This document shows, in pieces, positions 8,633 to 17,660 of a DNA stretch of 64,000 bases. Under the pieces are notes generated by a model that ran no database searches, was not told where the DNA came from, and saw nothing but the letters and a program-made list of their open reading frames with translations. The DNA is from Gemmatimonadota bacterium. Lineage in GTDB: Bacteria; Gemmatimonadota; Gemmatimonadetes; Gemmatimonadales; GWC2-71-9. The translations under genes were made by a program, and so were the position numbers. Position 1 is the first letter of the stretch. Each line of letters opens with the position of its first letter. The stretch lies in the NCBI GenBank assembly GCA_029262195.1, contig JAJCZX010000027.1:291882-355881 (forward strand), given 5' to 3'.

Positions 8633-10018
8633 ATGACTTCTCTTCGCAGGCAGCTCGAAACTGGACTCGCCCAACGTTTTATCATTGAAAAAACACTCGG
8701 CGAAGGAGGCATGGCTACCGTGTTTCTCGCCAGAGAGTTGCATCCTGATAGGCATGTCGCGATAAAGGTGCTGGACCCGGAGGTCTCGACCCTGATCACT
8801 CGCACCCGGTTCCTTCGCGAAATTGACATGGCGGGGAAATTGGCGCACCCCAATATCCTCCCTGTTTATTCGGCCGGGGAGGTCGGCGACCTTTTGTACT
8901 GTACGATGCCCTTCATTCCCGGCAACTCCCTCCGCCAGGAAATCGCACGGAAAGGGGCCCTTGATGTCACCCGAGCTATGGGAATCGCAGCTGAAACAGC
9001 CGACGCTCTGGGGTATGCGCACGGTCTCGGAATAATCCACCGTGACATCAAACCAGAAAATATTCTCCTCTCCAAAGGCCACGCCCTGGTTGCGGATTAT
9101 GGAATAGGAAAGGCGTACGGGGAGGCAAGCGAGCTCCAGCTAACCCACTCCGGCGTCGCCCTGGGAACCCCCCAGTATATGAGCCCCGAGCAGGCGAGAG
9201 GACAGCAGGTCGGCCCGTTGAGCGACATCTACAGTCTTGGGTGTGTGCTGTTCGAAATGGTTACCGGTTTGCCACCTTTTACAGGTATCTCGGCTCTACA
9301 GGTAATGACTCACCACGCCGAAACCCCTGCCCCGAGTATGAAGGTCCGAGGGACAGCAATACCCTCAGGTTTGCAATCGATCGTGAAACGGTGCCTGGAA
9401 AAAGATCTGAAGAAACGTTTCCAGACCGGCCAGGAATTGGCAAACGCCCTGAAGAAAGAAGCGGAGGGCATCCAGATCGACACCAGGGCCGCGAAGGTGT
9501 CAAAAAGACGCTCCCGACCGACCCTTGCCATCGGGGCTTCGGTCCTCCTGCTCTCCTTGTTGTGGAGGCTTACAGCCGGTTCCGCTCCATCGACCTACCT
9601 CCTCGTGGCGCTCGACAATCAAACGGGCACCGCGCTGCTCGCTAACATCGGCGCCGAAATCGCAGACTCCATTGCCACCCACCTCCAGGCGTCCTACAGT
9701 TCTGGAACGCTGCCACTGACACCATTGGTAAGCCCAAGAGCACCCACCCGGGAAGCCCTGTTGAGTGCCGCCCGGGGTGCCGGGGCAAGGTTTATCGTTC
9801 ACGGCAGTTACTATCTGTATTCAGATTCGCTGAGGTTCCAGTTGGTCATAACCGATCTTGACCTCGGGACAATAGTGGGAGCACCCCCGCCCCTCAGCGC
9901 TCCACTGAAAGACCCTTTCTCAGCGGCGGCAACCCTCTCTCTCTACATCGAACCGATCCTGAAGGAGCAAATGGATCGGCCCAAAATTGGCCTTGGATCT
10001 GACGCAACCCCTGAGTAG
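8633..10018 (+). CDS. Second membrane-anchored serine/threonine protein kinase
   Basis: 461 residues with the same plan as its upstream neighbour: kinase domain (~14-270), one transmembrane helix around 295-315 (TLAIGASVLLLSLLWRLTAG), and a C-terminal extracytoplasmic domain beginning LVALDNQTGTALLANIGAE. GEGGMATVFLA, VAIK, IIHRDIKPEN and YMSPEQ are intact. The magnesium-binding triplet is DYG (ALVADYGIGKAY) instead of DFG, a tolerated variant. The C-terminal domain is more diverged from its neighbour than the kinase domain, as expected if the two copies sense different inputs. The prs gene starts 14 bp after the stop. Confidence 0.92.
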   Translation: MTSLRRQLETGLAQRFIIEKTLGEGGMATVFLARELHPDRHVAIKVLDPEVSTLITRTRFLREIDMAGKLAHPNILPVYSAGEVGDLLYCTMPFIPGNSLRQEIARKGALDVTRAMGIAAETADALGYAHGLGIIHRDIKPENILLSKGHALVADYGIGKAYGEASELQLTHSGVALGTPQYMSPEQARGQQVGPLSDIYSLGCVLFEMVTGLPPFTGISALQVMTHHAETPAPSMKVRGTAIPSGLQSIVKRCLEKDLKKRFQTGQELANALKKEAEGIQIDTRAAKVSKRRSRPTLAIGASVLLLSLLWRLTAGSAPSTYLLVALDNQTGTALLANIGAEIADSIATHLQASYSSGTLPLTPLVSPRAPTREALLSAARGAGARFIVHGSYYLYSDSLRFQLVITDLDLGTIVGAPPPLSAPLKDPFSAAATLSLYIEPILKEQMDRPKIGLGSDATPE

Positions 10019-10032
10019 CTTTTAGGGCTATT

Positions 10033-10989
10033 ATGCCGGACATATCTTTTTCCCAGAGCAAACTGATGCTGATCTCCGGATCAGGAAATCAGCCACTCGC
10101 CAACGAAATCGCCGAACATATCGGGCAACCGTTGTCGCAAGTCGCGCTTAAGCGGTTTGCCGACGGTGAGCTATTCGTGCGCCTGGAGGAAAACGCCCGG
10201 GGACGGGACGTGTTTATCATTCAGCCCACCAATCCACCGGCCGACAATTTGGTAGAATTGCTGCTCCTTCTCGATGCGGCCAAACGCGCCAGCGCCGCAA
10301 GGATCACGGCAGTCATCCCTTACTTCGGATATGGGCGTCAAGATCGAAAGGACCAACCCCGCGTAGCCATCAGCGCCAAACTCATGGCCGATTTGATCAC
10401 GCGGGCCGGTGCCGATCGAGTGTTGTCGGTGGATTTCCACCAACATCAGATCCAGGGATTCTTCGACATTCCCGTTGACCACCTTTACGCCGCGCCGGTT
10501 CTGGTTAAGCATTTTGCCGACATGAATCTCAACAATCTGGCTATCGTAGCACCGGACGTTGGCAGCGCCAAAATGGCCCGGGGCTTCGCGAAACGTCTCA
10601 ACGCTTCTTTCGCTATCATCGACAAGCGGCGCCCCACGGCAAACGTGGCAGAAGTAGTCAATGTGGTCGGCGAGGTTGACGGACGGGACTGCCTGATTGC
10701 CGACGATATGATCGACACTGCCGGTACAATGACGCAGGCGGTTCACGCACTAAAAGAATTGGGAGCCAAAGAGGTCTACTGCTGTGCCACTCACGCCCTC
10801 TTTTCGGAGCCGGCAAAACAGCGGTTCGAGGATTGCCCGGTTTCTGAAGTGACAGTTTGCAACACGATTGACATACCGGCAGAGAGAACTTTCGCCGGTA
10901 TGAAAGTACTTTCTGTAGCCCCACTCATCTCGAAGGCGATTACGTACACGCACGCCAACGAATCGGTGAGTTCTTTGTTCGAAATTTGA
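10033..10989 (+). CDS. prs: Ribose-phosphate pyrophosphokinase
   Basis: PRPP synthase transfers pyrophosphate from ATP to ribose 5-phosphate, supplying PRPP for nucleotide, His and Trp synthesis. The 318-residue protein has the expected motifs: FADGELFVRLEENARGRDVFII, YFGYGRQDRK, the catalytic-site VDFHQHQIQGFFD, and the PRPP-binding loop CLIADDMIDTAGTM. The gene looks intact and typical in length. The prs-rplY-pth order that follows is a common bacterial arrangement, and rplY starts 23 bp downstream. Confidence 0.97.
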   Translation: MPDISFSQSKLMLISGSGNQPLANEIAEHIGQPLSQVALKRFADGELFVRLEENARGRDVFIIQPTNPPADNLVELLLLLDAAKRASAARITAVIPYFGYGRQDRKDQPRVAISAKLMADLITRAGADRVLSVDFHQHQIQGFFDIPVDHLYAAPVLVKHFADMNLNNLAIVAPDVGSAKMARGFAKRLNASFAIIDKRRPTANVAEVVNVVGEVDGRDCLIADDMIDTAGTMTQAVHALKELGAKEVYCCATHALFSEPAKQRFEDCPVSEVTVCNTIDIPAERTFAGMKVLSVAPLISKAITYTHANESVSSLFEI

Positions 10990-11012
10990 CCGAAACTCAG
11001 TAGGGATTTAGG

Positions 11013-11678
11013 ATGGAAAATTCGATAAAAATCACAGCGGCAAGCCGCACCACGACCGGTAAAGGCCCCGCCCGCGAGATGCGCCGCAACGCCAATATTC
11101 CGGCAGTAATTTACGGAAAAGGGCGCGACCCGCAGTCCCTCGCAATCGGCCGCAGCGATTTCGACAAAGTCGTTTCGACGTTGCACGGTGAAGTCAAAAG
11201 TACCGTTTTTGACCTTATCGTCGACGGAAAGTCCACTACCGCTCTAATCCGGGAAGTTCAAAAACACCCAACCAAATTGACAGTGCAGCACGTAGATTTC
11301 TATGAAGTACACGCTGGCGAGAAAATTCACCTTGACGTGCCTTTGAAACTCATCGGAATACCCGAGGGTGTGAGAAACAGCGGTGGCGTGCTGGATCATG
11401 TCCTCAGAGAAGTGGAGGTTGAGGTACTGCCTCGGCATGTTCCCGATCACCTTGAATTGGACGTTACTCATCTCGAGCTGAATGATTCGATGCACGTCAG
11501 CGACATTAAAGCAGAAAACGTCGAAATCCTCACCGACATGGGGGCCACTATTTGTTCAGTGATTCCGCCTAGAGTCGAGACTGAAGAAGAAGTTGGCGAA
11601 GAGATCGACGCGGCCGACGCAGAGCCAGAGATTATCGGCAGGCCGAAAGATGACGAGGCCGAAGAGAGCGAGGGATAG
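11013..11678 (+). CDS. rplY: 50S ribosomal protein L25/CTC
   Basis: The long CTC form of L25, which binds 5S rRNA in the large subunit. Residues 1-95 form the L25 domain (GKGPAREMRRNANIPAVIYGKG), residues ~100-190 the beta-rich C-terminal domain (DVPLKLIGIPEGVRNSGGVLDHVLREVEV), and the last 30 are a very acidic tail. A GGATTTAGG sequence precedes the ATG. The TAG stop at 11676 is in the same frame as the downstream pth gene, with only one codon between it and the presumed pth start. Confidence 0.95.
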   Translation: MENSIKITAASRTTTGKGPAREMRRNANIPAVIYGKGRDPQSLAIGRSDFDKVVSTLHGEVKSTVFDLIVDGKSTTALIREVQKHPTKLTVQHVDFYEVHAGEKIHLDVPLKLIGIPEGVRNSGGVLDHVLREVEVEVLPRHVPDHLELDVTHLELNDSMHVSDIKAENVEILTDMGATICSVIPPRVETEEEVGEEIDAADAEPEIIGRPKDDEAEESEG

Positions 11679-11681
11679 GCC

Positions 11682-12252
11682 CTGCGCGTCGTCGTTGGCC
11701 TCGGGAATCCCGGGCCGGAGTATGCGGCGACCCGTCACAACGTCGGGTTCGCGCTTGCAGATGCTCTTGCAGCGCACTGGAAAATTCGGTTACGTCTGGT
11801 GGGCTCGCGGGCCCACGCAGGCGAAGGCCGTTTCGGTGGTGAACAGGTAGGAATTGTAAAACCTCTTACCTACATGAACCGAAGCGGGCCGGTTGTTGCA
11901 GACGTGCTTGCATCAGGTGCCATCGAACCGGAAGACATGATCGTAGCCGTGGACGATGTGGCGTTACCGGTGGGATCAATCAGAATTAGATCACGCGGAT
12001 CAAGTGGTGGACACAACGGCCTCAAAAGCATCGACAGGTCTCTCGATGGTGCAGCCTATGCCCGTCTCAGGATCGGCGTGGGGCCGGTGCCCGAAGGCGA
12101 AGATCTGGCAGATTTTGTTTTGGACCGGTTTAACGGAGCCGATGAAGAAACTTTCGTTGACTTGATACCGACCTTGGTTGAGGCCGTCGAATGCTGGATC
12201 CAAGATGGCGTTGAAGTTGCTATGAACCGTTATAACAAGAGGGTTGCAGACA

Positions 12253-12260
<8 letters not shown>
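11682..12260 (+). CDS. pth: Peptidyl-tRNA hydrolase, with an apparent CTG start
   Basis: Pth cleaves peptidyl-tRNAs released prematurely from ribosomes. From the CTG at 11682 the frame gives a protein of ordinary length (about 192 residues) with [21 protein letters not shown], the [10 protein letters not shown] motif and [11 protein letters not shown]. The catalytic His is in TRHNVGF. The rplY stop TAG is in frame 6 nt upstream, and no ATG, GTG or TTG occurs before a GTG at 11799, which would delete the active site. The CTG sits where other Pth proteins have Met and follows a GAGGG about 8 nt away. Translational coupling to rplY is likely. The 3' end overlaps hppA by 8 bp. Confidence 0.88.
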
Positions 12261-14292
<2,032 letters not shown>

Positions 14293-14315
14293 TTTTTGTA
14301 GCACCATAAGTTTGA

Positions 14316-14354
14316 GGGGAGTCGGGGCCTGAAGCCGCGACTCCCCTTAATTTT
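14316..14354 (+). terminator. Rho-independent terminator after hppA
   Basis: A 9-bp perfect stem, GGGGAGTCG at 14316-14324 with CGACTCCCC at 14338-14346, is followed by TTAATTTT. It ends the prs-rplY-pth-hppA transcript and isolates ychF. Confidence 0.8.
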
Positions 14355-14396
14355 GGTATCCCCGAGAACCACTAAATCCTTTTCGGAGCCTGTACG

Positions 14397-15503
14397 CTGT
14401 TAAGACTAGGAATCGTTGGACTACCCAACGTCGGTAAATCGACCCTCTTCAATACGCTCACTAACGCCGGGGCAGCCGCAGAGAACTACCCGTTCTGTAC
14501 CGTCGAGCCAAACGTTGGTGTGGTACCGGTCCCCGACCCCCGGCAGGACGTTCTGGTCAGCCTGGCCAAACCCAATTCGGTGGTTCCGGCCACCGTCGAG
14601 TTCCTGGACATCGCAGGCCTGGTAGAGGGAGCAAGCCAGGGCGAAGGGCTGGGCAACCAGTTCCTCGGCAATATCCGCGAAGTGGATGCCATTTTGCACG
14701 TGGTTCGATGCTTCGAGAACCCCGACGTTACGCACGTTATGGGCGATATCGATCCGGCGCGCGATCATGACATTATCACGACAGAACTCGCCCTGTCCGA
14801 TCTGGCGATAGTGGAAAAAAGGATCGAAAAGGTCACCCGGACAGCCAAGTCCGGTGACAAGGAGGCCGCGGCCGAAGCCAAGTTTCTTGATCGAGTGAAA
14901 ACAGAGCTGGAAGAAGGAAGGGGGGCACGCGCCGCGGCCGTGAGCGACGATGACAGAAGGTGGACACGACAGCTCGGTCTCCTCACAGCCAAGCCGATTC
15001 TTTACGCAGCGAATATCAGCGAAGACGATCTTGCTGGCGAATGGCCGAGTTCCGTAAAAAAACTCGAAACAACAGCCCAGGAACACCACGAAGCTGCCGA
15101 AATAGTGACGTTTGCCGCTGCCTTCGAAGCCGAACTTGCCGAATTGGGCGAAGAAGACCGAACAGAGTTCCTGCAAAGCGCGGGAATATCTGAACCCGGT
15201 TTGAACCGTTTGATCCGGGCCGGATACAGCTTGATGGGCCTGGAGACCTTCTTCACGGTTGGAGAAAAAGAGGTGCGCGCCTGGACCATTCCCGCAGGGT
15301 CGTCAGCATATGACGCTGCGGGAGCAATCCACAGCGACTTTCAGCGCGGTTTTATTCGCGCCGAAACAGTTGGCTACGAAACATTCATCAACGAAGGAGA
15401 AGGCTCCTATAAGGTTTGCCGGGACAAGGGGTTAGTCCGTAGCGAGGGCCGAGATTACCTGGTGAAAGACGGAGATATCCTGCTGTTTCGGTTCAACGTA
15501 TAG
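14397..15503 (+). CDS. ychF: Redox/ribosome-associated GTPase (ATPase) YchF, apparent CTG start
   Basis: YchF/OLA1 is a TRAFAC-class P-loop protein that prefers ATP and associates with ribosomes. The predicted N-terminus LRLGIVGLPNVGKSTLFN carries the P-loop. FLDIAGLVEGASQGEGLGNQFL supplies the switch II region, and the C-terminal TGS-like domain ends in VKDGDILLFRFNV. Length is about 368 residues, normal for the family. An in-frame TAA at 14373 and the absence of any ATG, GTG or TTG before 14520 leave CTG 14397 as the best start. It sits 8 nt after GGAG and exactly where homologues have their Met. Confidence 0.9.
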   Translation: MLRLGIVGLPNVGKSTLFNTLTNAGAAAENYPFCTVEPNVGVVPVPDPRQDVLVSLAKPNSVVPATVEFLDIAGLVEGASQGEGLGNQFLGNIREVDAILHVVRCFENPDVTHVMGDIDPARDHDIITTELALSDLAIVEKRIEKVTRTAKSGDKEAAAEAKFLDRVKTELEEGRGARAAAVSDDDRRWTRQLGLLTAKPILYAANISEDDLAGEWPSSVKKLETTAQEHHEAAEIVTFAAAFEAELAELGEEDRTEFLQSAGISEPGLNRLIRAGYSLMGLETFFTVGEKEVRAWTIPAGSSAYDAAGAIHSDFQRGFIRAETVGYETFINEGEGSYKVCRDKGLVRSEGRDYLVKDGDILLFRFNV

Positions 15504-15504
15504 G

Positions 15505-15533
15505 TTGCCGCTCGGGCTGGCACCGACTACATT
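15505..15533 (+). promoter_or_regulatory. Sigma70-type promoter for the rpsF operon
   Basis: TTGCCG at 15505-15510 and TACATT at 15528-15533 are spaced by exactly 17 bp. Transcription would begin near 15540, leaving a leader of about 70 nt before rpsF that contains a stable hairpin. Confidence 0.5.
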
Positions 15534-15564
15534 TACGCCTCGTTTTTGTTACACAAACCACCTG

Positions 15565-15587
15565 CTTCTCCCTGCGCCTGGGGGAAG
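15565..15587 (+). promoter_or_regulatory. Hairpin in the rpsF leader, candidate S6:S18 autoregulatory site
   Basis: CTTCTCCC at 15565-15572 pairs with GGGGGAAG at 15580-15587 around the 7-nt loop TGCGCCT. Many bacteria repress this operon by binding of an S6:S18 complex to a leader hairpin. Here the position fits, but the known loop consensus could not be confirmed by eye. Confidence 0.35.
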
Positions 15588-15611
15588 ACGTAGAGACCAA
15601 AGGACGGTGCT

Positions 15612-16007
15612 ATGACACGCAGTTACGAAGTCGTGTACATACTCGATAGCGCTCTTGAGGAAGCACAGATCACAGAGCTGCTGGAGACAGTACACAAGTT
15701 ACTCAAAACAGATGGTGCCGAAGATCCCATCACCGACGTAAACCACTGGGGCAAGAGAACTCTTGCATACCCCATTGGCAGCCATGAAGTAGGCTATTAT
15801 ATCGTCACCCATTTCGACGCGGACCCTGCTCTTTTGCCGGAGTACGAACGCGCACTCAAGCTCAACGCAAACGTCGTTCGTTATCTGGTTGTCCTGAACG
15901 AGGGTGCCCAACCCGTGCCCGAGATGACAGCCCAGGACGAAAACAACGATGGAGGAGAAGGCTCTAAGCCCGGGGAAGGTTCCAAGCCCACGGAGGTGCC
16001 AGCATGA
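15612..16007 (+). CDS. rpsF: 30S ribosomal protein S6
   Basis: 131 residues. The S6 core (1-95) has the typical start TRSYEVVYILD, then HWGKRTLAYPI and GYYIVTHFDADP. The last 35 residues are a low-complexity tail containing two near-identical GEGSKP units. The ATG follows AAAGGACGG. The stop overlaps the rpsR start as ATGA. There is no ssb gene between rpsF and rpsR, unlike in many Firmicutes. Confidence 0.96.
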   Translation: MTRSYEVVYILDSALEEAQITELLETVHKLLKTDGAEDPITDVNHWGKRTLAYPIGSHEVGYYIVTHFDADPALLPEYERALKLNANVVRYLVVLNEGAQPVPEMTAQDENNDGGEGSKPGEGSKPTEVPA

Positions 16008-16231
16008 TGAACCGTAGACCTCGGCGTTCATGCGCCATTTGCGAGTCTAGAGTACGGATTCTGGATTACAAAGACGAGCGTACCATGGCTCGTTTCACTA
16101 CAGATACTGGAAAAATTCTACCTGCCAGGATGCTGGGAATGTGCGCCAGACACCAGCGGCAACTAAGCCGCGCCGTGAAACGTGCCAGATTCCTCGCCCT
16201 TTTGCCGTACGTGAAGGGTCAGGGCAGGTAA
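16004..16231 (+). CDS. rpsR: 30S ribosomal protein S18
   Basis: 75 residues with the S18 core (ILDYKDERTMARF, GKILPARMLG, RQLSRAVKRARFLALLPYV). Cysteines in the N-terminal CAIC and in MCARHQ, together with a following His, suggest the zinc-binding form of S18. It overlaps rpsF by 4 bp and is followed 5 bp later by the DUF2232 gene, so translation of the set is probably coupled. Confidence 0.96.
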   Translation: MMNRRPRRSCAICESRVRILDYKDERTMARFTTDTGKILPARMLGMCARHQRQLSRAVKRARFLALLPYVKGQGR

Positions 16232-16235
16232 ACCG

Positions 16236-17204
16236 ATGACAGCACAGCCCGGGCCTCTCCAAAAGAGGAGGCTCGGTCCGTTGGTCGCCGTAACCATATT
16301 GTTCGTCCTTTTTGCACAGGTCGGCCTGATTGTTTTACCGCTTGCCGCACTTTTGCTTTTTGGTCGACACAACAAGCCCAGGGAGAGAACAGCCCTGATC
16401 GTATCGGTTGCAGTTGGTTTGTGGTGGCTGTTGGCCACCGGCGAAGCTCCGGAGCAAACCATCAGAGCCGCCGCATTGGTCGGAGCAGTTTTCTTCGCCA
16501 TGTTGACGGTGACAACCTCGATTTCGACGACCCACAAGGGGCTGTTGGCGGGCCTGGCTGGCATGCTCGGAGTAACGGTGATCTTTGCAATTGGCCCGCT
16601 CTCGTGGGGAGAGGTCAACTGGCTCGTAGAACACCGGATCGGTTTCGTTTCGCGGGTGTTTGGGGCCGGTTTCTGGACATCGGGCAACCCGCTGGGGCCG
16701 GTGCCGGAAGCAACGGTGTCGGCGATGGCGGATGTTGAAAAGATGTTCGGTGCTATGGCCAAATTCGCCGGCGACAATTTTGCGGCACTCGTAACGCTGG
16801 AAATGCTAACAGGTTTCGCTCTTGCCACGGCTATCTACCACAGGGTGAGTGAAAACCCCTTGGGGGCGGCAAATGGCAGGCTCAGAGATTTTCGGTTTAC
16901 CGAACACCTGGGCTGGGTGGCAGTTTTTGGTCTACTGGGGGTAATTCTCCCGAGACTGGTGATAGTTAAAACGTTCGCCGGCAACTTCGTGTTGGTCACC
17001 GGTGTGCTGTACGCCCTGCGCGGCTTTGCGGTTATGTCTTTTGCCGTGGCTGCGATGGGAGGCAGCATTTTTTTGACAGTATTGATAGTGTTTGCGATCG
17101 TTTACATGTTCAAACTTGTTGCTGCCGGAGCGATAATAGTTGGTCTTCTGGACACAGGACTGAATTTAAGGAAACGGTGGAACACTCCACCAAAAATTGG
17201 ATAG
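16236..17204 (+). CDS. DUF2232-type multi-pass membrane protein
   Basis: 322 residues with about eight hydrophobic helices: two near the start (LVAVTILFVLFAQVGLIVLP and the next), several in the middle, and three at the end, closing with a basic LNLRKRW tail. Location between rpsR and rplI is the typical place of the YybS/DUF2232 family, and the overall profile agrees. The function of the family is not established. Family assignment here leans on synteny plus topology, because few residues are strictly conserved. Confidence 0.7.
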   Translation: MTAQPGPLQKRRLGPLVAVTILFVLFAQVGLIVLPLAALLLFGRHNKPRERTALIVSVAVGLWWLLATGEAPEQTIRAAALVGAVFFAMLTVTTSISTTHKGLLAGLAGMLGVTVIFAIGPLSWGEVNWLVEHRIGFVSRVFGAGFWTSGNPLGPVPEATVSAMADVEKMFGAMAKFAGDNFAALVTLEMLTGFALATAIYHRVSENPLGAANGRLRDFRFTEHLGWVAVFGLLGVILPRLVIVKTFAGNFVLVTGVLYALRGFAVMSFAVAAMGGSIFLTVLIVFAIVYMFKLVAAGAIIVGLLDTGLNLRKRWNTPPKIG

Positions 17205-17213
17205 GAAGAAAAA

Positions 17214-17660
17214 ATGGAAGTAATCCTTAGAGAGGACATGTCAAAACTGGGTACCGCTGGGTCCATCGTTAAGGTCAAGGACGGTTACGGAAGAAATCAC
17301 CTGATCCCCAACGGACTCGCTTTCCTGGCTACGCCCGGCAACAAGAAGCGGGTCGAGGCCGAGGCCAAGAGACGTGAGATCAAACTGGCAGCCGACAAAT
17401 CTGAAGCCAGAAAACTCGCCAAACTGCTTTCGGGCATCGAATTGACGTTCCAGGCCAAGGTTGGCGAAGGAGACCGGCTTTTCGGGTCGATCACTTCTGG
17501 AGACATCGCTGAGCAACTGGCGGCTCAGGGCCGACCGGTCGATAAAAGATTGATCGAACTTGATGACCACATCAAGACGCTCGGTGACACGATGGTCCCC
17601 ATCAAGCTCCACCCTGAAGTCAGCGCGGAAATTAAAGTCACGGTCGTCAAAGAAGCGTGA
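17214..17660 (+). CDS. rplI: 50S ribosomal protein L9
   Basis: 148 residues. The N-terminal rRNA-binding domain shows MEVILREDMSKLGTAGSIVKVKDGYGRNHLIPNGLA. A long connecting helix rich in Lys/Glu/Ala follows, then the C-terminal domain (GEGDRLFGSITSGDIAEQL). Complete and of usual length. It starts 10 bp after the DUF2232 gene behind GGAAGAAAAA, and its stop overlaps the start of the next gene as GTGA. Confidence 0.97.
   Translation: MEVILREDMSKLGTAGSIVKVKDGYGRNHLIPNGLAFLATPGNKKRVEAEAKRREIKLAADKSEARKLAKLLSGIELTFQAKVGEGDRLFGSITSGDIAEQLAAQGRPVDKRLIELDDHIKTLGDTMVPIKLHPEVSAEIKVTVVKEA

Noticed and set aside
16163..16828. Long minus-strand open frame of 221 codons
   Set aside because: It lies antisense to rpsR and the DUF2232 membrane gene, has skewed Ser/Thr/Pro composition and no ribosome-binding site; it is a shadow of the plus-strand gene.
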